From: Bacteroidales bacterium
GTDB taxonomy: Bacteria > Bacteroidota > Bacteroidia > Bacteroidales > F082
NCBI GenBank assembly: GCA_016281295.1
Contig: JAEEII010000278.1
Span: 1 to 11,408 of the forward strand
DNA length: 11,408 nt
Direction: 5' to 3'
The first letter of the stretch is position 1. Every line of letters begins with the position of its first letter. The notes below the pieces were generated by a model. That model did not search any database and had not been told where the DNA came from. It was given only the letters and a program-made list of their open reading frames with translations. The position numbers and the translations under genes were made by a program. Shown here one piece after another: positions 5,641 to 11,408 of the stretch.

Positions 5641-6816
5641 TTAGGCGTTAGGGTTGACCCAAATATAAAACTTTTCTTTCTCCAACTCGAGATTATCCAT
5701 AAATAGAGACAACGGTGAGTTCTTTGGCCACTTGAAGAATTGGCAGTTAACGCCCTTCTTGGGGTCAAAGGTGCCTTTTCGGGAAGTGCCGTTTTTGACC
5801 AGTTTACACCAGGTGACGGTGTCGATGCCGTATTTGATGCAATGCTCACAGAGGTCGCAAATCCTGGCGCGCCTATCGTGCTTTGCCATGACGCCCAGAA
5901 GGGCGTACTGTTCTGCGCCTATTTCTGTTTCATATGTGATATCCATCAAGGCGGAAGGCTTATGGGTGCCTCTTTCTTCTTCGAAGATTCCCTCGTTGAA
6001 CATTTTCCCGCTCTTGAAGAGCGTCAAGCGGCGTAGATGGGACTGCTGGCGTTTGGTCTCCCGTGACTGCTTGCAGGGTGGCAATGCGCCCTCGCAATTT
6101 TGGAAGTCGTTTTCTTCCGCACATTGACGTATTGCGGCTTCAATCTGCTCAGGGGTGGCCTTCCGGGGCTTGAAGTTATAGAAGATGATATCCTTGCTCT
6201 CTTTGAAGCATTCGGTTTCTTCCAGAGCCTTTAGGTCGACCAGTTCACGCACACGGATTTCAATAATCTGGTGGCCAGATGCAATCTTATCCTTTGTGAC
6301 TTTGTGCTTGTAGTAGACCTCGATGAAGATGTCTGCCCGCTTGGGATTAGAGCTGCGGAGCATGGCATCCGGGGTGAAATGGGTTACGCCATCCGGTTCC
6401 AGGATATCCACTTCCACTTCAGCCGGCAGATCATAAGACTCCATAAGGTCGTACTCCTTGTATTCAGGAAGGAGATGGCAGTTATATGACTCCTCTTCAC
6501 ATACTCCCTGTTTGATACATGGTCGCTCTGATTTCAATCCTATCTTGAAGGGCTTGGTGCGCTCATTAAAGCGACTGGCCAGCAGTAGTTTTGCGGCTTT
6601 ATGAAGGTATGATTCACCGCTACACTTCTGATTACCGGCATGGGCGAAGCAGTGCTTGTTATGTTCACCTAGGCGTGGAAGCATCTCGCCACCGCAGTTG
6701 GGACAATGAAATGTATGGTCGTAGCGATTTTCCTTTACCACATCGTCGATGAAGACCAGGTTATTGTCTTCATCAAACGCGTAAGGGTATTGGATCTGTA
6801 CAGTCATGGCAATCAT
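5641..6816 (-). CDS. CoiA-like nuclease with N- and C-terminal zinc-binding clusters
   Basis: A 391-aa protein resembling the competence protein CoiA family, whose members combine a zinc-ribbon with a restriction-endonuclease-like fold. An N-terminal cluster is visible (C38PNC41, H55CFAH59), followed by the family-type ESxxHxxxK at 68-76 (ESYLHKAAK). A nuclease-like core follows: EVEVDILEPDG at 133-143, TPDAM with Asp150, and ADIFIEVYYKH with Glu166, then KIASGHQIIEIRV. The usual ExK/ExQ is EVY here, so catalysis is plausible but not certain. A second Cys cluster, CDLCEHC at 320-326 with C337 and C358, suggests another metal site near the C-terminus. It is the last gene of the operon, 58 bp after the DUF262-HNH gene, with no promoter of the usual type in the gap. 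A second ATG at 6807-6805 is an equally good start. CoiA itself acts in DNA uptake; with these neighbours a defence nuclease role is inferred. Confidence 0.65.
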   Translation of the reverse strand: MIAMTVQIQYPYAFDEDNNLVFIDDVVKENRYDHTFHCPNCGGEMLPRLGEHNKHCFAHAGNQKCSGESYLHKAAKLLLASRFNERTKPFKIGLKSERPCIKQGVCEEESYNCHLLPEYKEYDLMESYDLPAEVEVDILEPDGVTHFTPDAMLRSSNPKRADIFIEVYYKHKVTKDKIASGHQIIEIRVRELVDLKALEETECFKESKDIIFYNFKPRKATPEQIEAAIRQCAEENDFQNCEGALPPCKQSRETKRQQSHLRRLTLFKSGKMFNEGIFEEERGTHKPSALMDITYETEIGAEQYALLGVMAKHDRRARICDLCEHCIKYGIDTVTWCKLVKNGTSRKGTFDPKKGVNCQFFKWPKNSPLSLFMDNLELEKEKFYIWVNPNA

Positions 6817-6874
6817 TTATTGAGGATGTGATTGCACCTTCGTTCATGTTGGTCACAGCCCTCAGCAAAAAGAA

Positions 6875-8212
6875 CTATGCCTCATCGTCTTTAGGTCTTG
6901 CACAATTGCAATACCGATGGGTAAGCCTAGCATTCTCGGGAATGGTTTTTCCTCCCTTCCAGTACTGCTCGATATGGTCTACTGTGCTGTCATCTATATC
7001 AGCTATATACTGACCGCATATAGCGCATGTGGGGTCTGTTTCATAGAGCTCTTTCTTCAATTTAAATGAAAAGCATCTTTCGTCTGCTCTATCATCTGCA
7101 ATGATGGAGTCTACAATCTGATTCCAAAGTTTAAAGCGCTTAGTTACAGTGGGCTTATCTGATGTACCCCAAGTGATAGCGGAAATCATTTCCTCATCCG
7201 TACTTATAGCATTGATATAGGCCTCGCGTAAAGCATCTAGATGCCTCATTAGTACACTGGAGTCTATTCTGGACATAGAGTCCATAATGATGTCGTAGAG
7301 GGAGATATTCAGCGGTTTTTCCCAGTGACCATCTTGGTGACCAGATTCTCCAGCGACGAAACGGCGAAAAGCGTTTTCTCCCAATAGACTCTTAGTGTTG
7401 GCACAGGCTGTCTTGAAATAATCACGGATTTGCCTAGCATCAACGTCATCCAGGTTACGAAGCTTCCTCATGGTGTCGTTCAGGAACTTCTTGATAGGCG
7501 GCTGATAGTTCATGTAGGTGTTATTCCGGAAGGCAATAAAACGTAGGACCATTTCCACGTCCTTCATACGGGAGTGAGGTTGCTGAATCCCCGTTATATG
7601 GCGAAAATCTGGATTGTCAGCTAATTCTTTGAGAAGGTCATTGAACTTACCACGATATATGCAGTTTCGAAGCTCCTGGTCATTTAAAGCCACTGAGCCA
7701 GTGTTAAGACGCTGGAAAATCTCGTATTGCAAGTCGGGATCAGATTCATTGGTAAAGGATATTACTCGTAAGGCATAGTCACGAATCTTTTCTTGCTTTA
7801 CGTCATCCAGGTCCTTATATGTTTTCCCCTTTAGTTCTTTAAACACATTGAGGCCAGTAAGTTTAAACACCTTGCCATCAGGGAAAGTGCCAAGGATAAA
7901 ACTAAATAAAGAAGTCAAGCGTTGCTGACCATCGATAACATTCTCCACACCATCTTCATTTTGAGCGAGGTAGATGATGGGGATAGGAATGTCCAGCAAA
8001 ACAGATTCAATGAGTAGGCTGGCTTTCTTTGCGTCCCAAACAAATAGACGCTGATAATTCGGCTGGATGTTTAGTTTTCCGCGTTGGTATTTTGCCAATA
8101 AACCCTCGATGGTGGGGTCAGAAGATTTAGTACGTATTATACGTTTGCCTTCTGAGAGGTCTACATCTTCGGATACTTCTTCAATAATGGGGGCTTCAAT
8201 ATATTCTTCCAT
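6875..8212 (-). CDS. DUF262-HNH endonuclease (GmrSD/BrxU-type)
   Basis: A 445-aa fusion. Residues about 30-190 form a DUF262 (GmrSD N-terminal, ParB-like) domain with the diagnostic DGQQRLTS at 94-101 and FQRLNTGSVALNDQELRN at 166-183; this domain binds and hydrolyses nucleotides in characterised relatives. The C-terminal 50 residues form an HNH nuclease: C396AIC399, DH at 412-413, N427 and H432 with C435. Between them lies an alpha-helical middle region of about 200 residues. GmrSD, BrxU and SspE couple DUF262 to a nuclease and restrict phage DNA with modified bases or backbones; those usually carry DUF1524 rather than the zinc-type HNH seen here. The gene begins 18 bp after the MmeI-like gene and is surely co-transcribed with it. 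Function against phage is inferred from family and context; the trigger, a modified base or the partner's methylation state, is unknown. Confidence 0.85.
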   Translation of the reverse strand: MEEYIEAPIIEEVSEDVDLSEGKRIIRTKSSDPTIEGLLAKYQRGKLNIQPNYQRLFVWDAKKASLLIESVLLDIPIPIIYLAQNEDGVENVIDGQQRLTSLFSFILGTFPDGKVFKLTGLNVFKELKGKTYKDLDDVKQEKIRDYALRVISFTNESDPDLQYEIFQRLNTGSVALNDQELRNCIYRGKFNDLLKELADNPDFRHITGIQQPHSRMKDVEMVLRFIAFRNNTYMNYQPPIKKFLNDTMRKLRNLDDVDARQIRDYFKTACANTKSLLGENAFRRFVAGESGHQDGHWEKPLNISLYDIIMDSMSRIDSSVLMRHLDALREAYINAISTDEEMISAITWGTSDKPTVTKRFKLWNQIVDSIIADDRADERCFSFKLKKELYETDPTCAICGQYIADIDDSTVDHIEQYWKGGKTIPENARLTHRYCNCARPKDDEA

Positions 8213-8230
8213 GATGTATTGTATTAATTA

Positions 8231-11020
8231 TCATTTGGTTAGTTCTAGATACATCTTAAATAGGCGTGCCACAGTTTCTGATTCCGTGGCGTTCTTGGGG
8301 AAACCATATGCTTCCATGACGGCAACGTCATTGGCTTGGTGTGCACGACGGAGTTCAGGCGGCATAGCCAAGTCATCGTAAATGTCTGCAAAGCTGTTTT
8401 CTGGGAACAATGCTCTTGCATCCAGAATCATCTGAGCTGTACTTTCAATCTTCTTCTTTTGGGCTTCCGTCGGACTTGGCCAAGGAAGGTTGTTGTACAC
8501 AATCTTAGCAGAGTAGTCGTAACTCATACCTAGGCGACCACATACTACGCGTAACCACGCCATATTCACAATTGAAGTCACAACTCCAAAATGATACTTT
8601 GTTGCTAACGGGACAAACTGAATCTTGTTCGAGCAGATGATGTTTGGCTCCAAGAAACCGATTGGCACATATGTTCTACTCTCTCCTGAGACTTCCGGAA
8701 TAACCATAAAGTAGTCCTTTGGCTGACGTATTTCAGCAAAGAGAGTAGGCGTTATAGCAAGCTTCTGAGTGGCTTCCTTCTTACTTGCCAACCTCATTTT
8801 ACGGACCTGTTCAATACGCTCCACAAGCGGAGGGCATCTTCTTATGTCGGCCGGATTCGCATTCACAAGCCAGAAGCAGTACCTTTTTTTGTTATAGATA
8901 TACTCTTCCGCGCCAAGGAACAAATGAATATAAGGCTCGATAAAAGGATATTTTTCGATAATCTCGACTCGTTCGTCTTCTGTCAGAATTAAGAAACCTC
9001 CCTCAACCGGTTTGTTGCCGTACACCATGGCCGGGATAGAGCAAATAGGTTTTACTCTGCTTTCTACATATACGTTAGGGGCGTCGTACAAATATGCATT
9101 GATGTTGTTAGCTTTTTTCTTCTCCGGGTCAAAGATGTATTTGGCTTTGTTTGAATTCCTGTCAAGACTGAAACCTATGATAACACAGTAAACATGTGCC
9201 TTCATATATGCCTCACTATCCCATTGGAATGTACGATAGGCAAAGTCAAACTGCATCCCACGATTCTCGACAAGGTCTTTCCAGATAAAGGCAACCTGTT
9301 CTCCCTGAGTAACAGAGTTTGTTGACACAAAAGCGCCGTGGATACGGGTGTTATCCTTCATGTATTCTACTCCCTTCCTGTACCATGCGGCCACGTAGTC
9401 AATTTTCCCGGCAAACGGGAAGGGCTTCCCATTATCATCGGTAAAGATACTCTTCATGTCTTCCTTTTGGGAAAGGCTTTGTACAGCGTAGCCAATGAAC
9501 GGGGGATTCCCCATGATATAATTCAACTCGAAAGCCGGCACCACGTCGTTCCAATCCATCCGGAGCGCATTCCCCTCGTGGATGTTGGTGTAGGTCTTAA
9601 GCGGAAGCGGGTCTAGATTAAAGCCAACTATCTCGTCGGTCTTCTGCATCATTTGACTCTCCGCAATCCACAGTGCTGTCTGCGCCACAGAACAAGCAAA
9701 ATCATTGATCTCAATGCCATAGAATTGGTCAATGGAAACCTTGATGGGATTCACCATCTCACCCATGATACGGTCTCCACCATATATTACCCATAACGCC
9801 TCATTCTCCAGCCTACGCAGACAAGTATAAGACTCCGTCAGGAAGTTACCAGAACCGCAAGCCGGATCAAAAAACTTGAGCTTAGAAATCTTATCCTGGA
9901 AGGCAAACGCCCTCTCTTTCCTGGTCTTTACCACAGGCGTAGTCTTAACATTAGAAAGCTCTGCCTTGAGTTCATCCAGAAACAATGGATCTATGACCTT
10001 GTGGATGTTTTCAATACTGGTATAGTGCATTCCACCAGCACGGCGAGTCTCCGGATTAAGGGTAGATTCAAACACAGCACCAAAGATGGTAGGACTAATT
10101 TGACTCCAGTCAAAATCATCGCTAGCCCGCTGCAGAATAAGCGTTCTAATCTCTTCGGTAATTCTAGGGATTTCAATGTCTCCTGCAAACATGCCGCCAT
10201 TTACGTACGGGAAGGCCAACAGCGCCTCATCCTCGTACGGATCACGGTCTTCAGGCTTTTGGTCCAGGATGCGGAACAACTTGATGAGTTTCTCACGGAA
10301 TTCAACAGTCGGGAACTGCGACATGTAGTCATGGAACATATTCTTCGTTCCAAAGATGCCCGCATCCTCGGCATACAAGCAGAACACCAGACGGACACAA
10401 AGCTTATTCAGAGCTTTCTGCGTCTCCGGATTCTCCGGGTCTTTGTACTGGGCAAGGATCTTATCATATAGGACACCAACAATTTCACCAGCCTGGATAG
10501 AAACTTCTAGTTCCTTCTTCAGATGCACATTAGTATCATCCACGAGGAAAGACAGCCGGTGATACTCCTTCTCCAAATCCTTGAGTTCAATCACCTCCGG
10601 CGGATCATTAGGCCGCTCCATATCATGCACCTCAAAAGTGCGGAAGTTACAGGCCACAATCCAGCGGGGCATCATAGATACCGGAAGACCAGCTGCATAA
10701 CGACGCGCCTGCTGGTAAGGCGTAAGCTCCGAACCATCAGACTGTTTGCGCTTCTCAGACAGATCCACTTTGGAGCCCTTCTGCTCAATAAGGACCTTGG
10801 TGGAAGGAATGTACCCATCAATGTAGTCCGAGCCCTTCTCTTTAAGTATCGTCTTCACAGGAAGCTCAAACTCCATAAACTTTGTAGCATCCTGAATACC
10901 GTAGACATTCTGCAACAGAGCGATCCAGAAACGAGAAGTTTCACCCTTCTCATAGCCCTTCTCGGACCAATCCTGAACGAACTGTTTAGCGGCTTGCTTT
11001 TGAGTTGTATTAGTGGCCAT
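8231..11020 (-). CDS. MmeI-like Type IIL restriction-modification enzyme
   Basis: A 929-aa single-chain enzyme, close to the 919 aa of MmeI. Domains in order: an N-terminal nuclease domain with D68, then E79QK81 (D-x10-ExK, PD-(D/E)XK type); a helical spacer about 150-330; an N6-adenine methyltransferase with GGMHYTS (329-335), DPACGSGNF (385-393, SAM binding) and NPPF (505-508, catalysis); a target recognition region about 640-840; and the MmeI-type C-terminal region from LPWPSP (845-850) through AMPPELRRAH (885-894). All catalytic motifs look intact. In this family one protein recognises an asymmetric site, methylates one adenine in it and cuts about 20 bp away if the site is unmethylated; no separate REase or MTase gene is needed. 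It is the first gene of the operon. The start ATG at 11020-11018 fits a promoter about 30 bp upstream. The recognition sequence cannot be read from the protein by eye. Confidence 0.93.
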   Translation of the reverse strand: MATNTTQKQAAKQFVQDWSEKGYEKGETSRFWIALLQNVYGIQDATKFMEFELPVKTILKEKGSDYIDGYIPSTKVLIEQKGSKVDLSEKRKQSDGSELTPYQQARRYAAGLPVSMMPRWIVACNFRTFEVHDMERPNDPPEVIELKDLEKEYHRLSFLVDDTNVHLKKELEVSIQAGEIVGVLYDKILAQYKDPENPETQKALNKLCVRLVFCLYAEDAGIFGTKNMFHDYMSQFPTVEFREKLIKLFRILDQKPEDRDPYEDEALLAFPYVNGGMFAGDIEIPRITEEIRTLILQRASDDFDWSQISPTIFGAVFESTLNPETRRAGGMHYTSIENIHKVIDPLFLDELKAELSNVKTTPVVKTRKERAFAFQDKISKLKFFDPACGSGNFLTESYTCLRRLENEALWVIYGGDRIMGEMVNPIKVSIDQFYGIEINDFACSVAQTALWIAESQMMQKTDEIVGFNLDPLPLKTYTNIHEGNALRMDWNDVVPAFELNYIMGNPPFIGYAVQSLSQKEDMKSIFTDDNGKPFPFAGKIDYVAAWYRKGVEYMKDNTRIHGAFVSTNSVTQGEQVAFIWKDLVENRGMQFDFAYRTFQWDSEAYMKAHVYCVIIGFSLDRNSNKAKYIFDPEKKKANNINAYLYDAPNVYVESRVKPICSIPAMVYGNKPVEGGFLILTEDERVEIIEKYPFIEPYIHLFLGAEEYIYNKKRYCFWLVNANPADIRRCPPLVERIEQVRKMRLASKKEATQKLAITPTLFAEIRQPKDYFMVIPEVSGESRTYVPIGFLEPNIICSNKIQFVPLATKYHFGVVTSIVNMAWLRVVCGRLGMSYDYSAKIVYNNLPWPSPTEAQKKKIESTAQMILDARALFPENSFADIYDDLAMPPELRRAHQANDVAVMEAYGFPKNATESETVARLFKMYLELTK

Positions 11021-11047
11021 ACGTGGTTTAGCTTACGTCGTATTGCG

Positions 11048-11078
11048 TAAAGATAACGTTTTTTAACCACTTTTCAAT
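11048..11078 (-). promoter_or_regulatory. Probable promoter of the restriction operon
   Basis: On the minus strand, TATCTTTA at 11055-11048 matches TAnnTTTG except for the last base. ATTG at 11078-11075 lies 19 bp upstream and matches TTTG at three of four positions. Transcription would start near 11042, leaving a short leader of about 20 nt before the ATG at 11020. Confidence 0.5.
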
Positions 11079-11232
11079 TCTTTGGTACGAAATTGCCCCA
11101 ATTCCTTTTGGGATTGAAGCAAACAAAACAGCAAACATCGGATTATTATCGGCCTTTTAATAAGCTATTGCCTTAGATTCCTCAATTCGTTTAGGATTAC
11201 ACCCGATAGGCCGCAGAATACCGTTTCTTTTA
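11079..11232. other. Gene-free stretch upstream of the restriction operon
   Basis: No gene or clear regulatory motif is visible here. The only structure noted is a weak inverted repeat CAATTCC/GGGATTG (about 11099-11116, one G-T pair), lying just upstream of the restriction operon promoter; it could be an operator or a weak terminator, but nothing else supports either. Confidence 0.3.
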
Positions 11233-11264
11233 TTTGGCCGTTTCAAATAAATGTGCCATCTTTG
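11233..11264 (+). promoter_or_regulatory. Probable plus-strand promoter of a small RNA
   Basis: TTTG at 11233-11236, 20 bp, then CATCTTTG at 11257-11264, one mismatch from TAnnTTTG. The -7 box continues as CTTTGCAA, as in the consensus promoter at 4185-4194. It points toward the paired hairpins at 11285-11333. Confidence 0.45.
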
Positions 11265-11270
11265 CAACAG

Positions 11271-11337
11271 CTTCGAGAAAGTTAGAGGGCACTACGGTGC
11301 GCCTCCTTGCAGGGGACCTTCGGGTACCCCTGTATTT
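11271..11337 (+). ncRNA. Candidate small structured RNA with two UNCG hairpins
   Basis: About 65 nt lie between the promoter at 11233-11264 and a terminator-like end. Hairpin 1 pairs GAGGGCAC (11285-11292) with GTGC-G-CCTC (11297-11305) around a TACG loop. Hairpin 2 pairs CAGGGGACC (11310-11318) with GGT-A-CCCCTG (11323-11332) around TTCG. Both have C(UNCG)G ends, which form very stable tetraloops, and both carry one bulged base on the 3' side. No known RNA family is recognised. It may instead be part of a dispersed repeat, since it touches the 59-bp repeat. The exact 5' end is inferred. Confidence 0.35.
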
Positions 11338-11340
11338 TTA
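11309..11340 (+). terminator. Intrinsic terminator after the candidate small RNA
   Basis: The second UNCG hairpin (stem 11309-11333, TTCG loop, one bulged A at 11326) is followed by ATTTTTA, the arrangement of a Rho-independent terminator on the plus strand. Confidence 0.6.
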
Positions 11341-11348
11341 TTCATGGG

Positions 11349-11407
11349 CTATGCCCTTCGGGCGGCGTAGACGCCCATGTCTTCGTGAATGGGAGGGGCC
11401 CACCGGA
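11349..11407 (-). repeat. 59-bp repeat, right copy (inverted copy of 1378-1436)
   Basis: This block is the exact reverse complement of 1378-1436. It starts CTATGCCCTTCGGGC and ends GGGGCCCACCGGA. The window ends one base later, so the repeat might resume beyond the single mismatch at 11408. It carries short internal hairpins (GCCC/GGGC, GGCG/CGCC). Confidence 0.9.
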
Positions 11408-11408
11408 T

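Noticed and set aside
4522..5849. Long minus-strand frames opposite the recombinase-like gene
   Set aside because: Third-position GC bias of the real gene opens the antisense frames; none has a start context or motif.
11251..11367. 38-codon plus-strand frame through the twin hairpins and the right repeat
   Set aside because: It begins inside the promoter spacer, before the predicted transcript start, and reads through hairpins and the repeat, so it is probably not translated.

Overview
The window looks like an accessory region of a Bacteroidota chromosome, probably order Bacteroidales. The evidence is several promoters of the Bacteroidota type (TTTG, about 19-20 bp, then TAnnTTTG), A-rich leaders without Shine-Dalgarno sequences, a fimbrillin-like surface lipoprotein with a charged segment after its lipobox, and a short leader-type peptide of a kind seen in this group. 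No rRNA, tRNA or CRISPR array was seen. Genus cannot be assigned from the sequence alone.

Layout. (1) Bases 1-1137, minus strand: a class III Fic AMP-transferase with a BRO-N-like N-terminal domain, followed with no spacer by the start of a membrane protein that runs off the left edge. (2) Bases 1138-1620: no gene; a mosaic of GC-rich palindromes of REP/BIME type, including a 59-bp block that recurs exactly and inverted at 11349-11407. (3) Bases 1621-4169, plus strand: a Bacteroidota promoter, a 43-aa peptide gene, a 745-aa multidomain surface lipoprotein and a strong intrinsic terminator. (4) Bases 4162-5640, plus strand: a consensus promoter whose -33 box lies in the 3' arm of that terminator, then a tyrosine-recombinase-like protein that has lost several catalytic residues and gained a C-terminal extension. 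(5) Bases 5641-11020, minus strand: a three-gene operon transcribed leftward. Its order is an MmeI-like Type IIL restriction-modification enzyme (one polypeptide with nuclease, methyltransferase and target recognition), a DUF262-HNH endonuclease of GmrSD/BrxU type, and a CoiA-like zinc-finger nuclease. (6) Bases 11021-11408: the operon promoter, then on the plus strand a promoter followed by two UNCG-capped hairpins (a possible small RNA of about 65 nt), then the inverted 59-bp repeat.

How the parts may work together. The minus-strand operon reads as a layered anti-phage module. The MmeI-like enzyme marks self DNA and cuts unmarked DNA. By analogy with BrxU and GmrSD, the DUF262-HNH enzyme could attack phage DNA whose base modifications block the first enzyme. 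The CoiA-like protein supplies a third predicted nuclease. The Fic fusion outside the repeats is a further toxin-like element. The lipoprotein operon and the degenerate recombinase share the interval bounded by the inverted repeats, but nothing in the sequence ties them to the defence genes. The combination of the three nucleases, the recombinase-like gene with lost catalytic residues, and the Fic protein with a changed inhibitory motif are the parts most worth following up.
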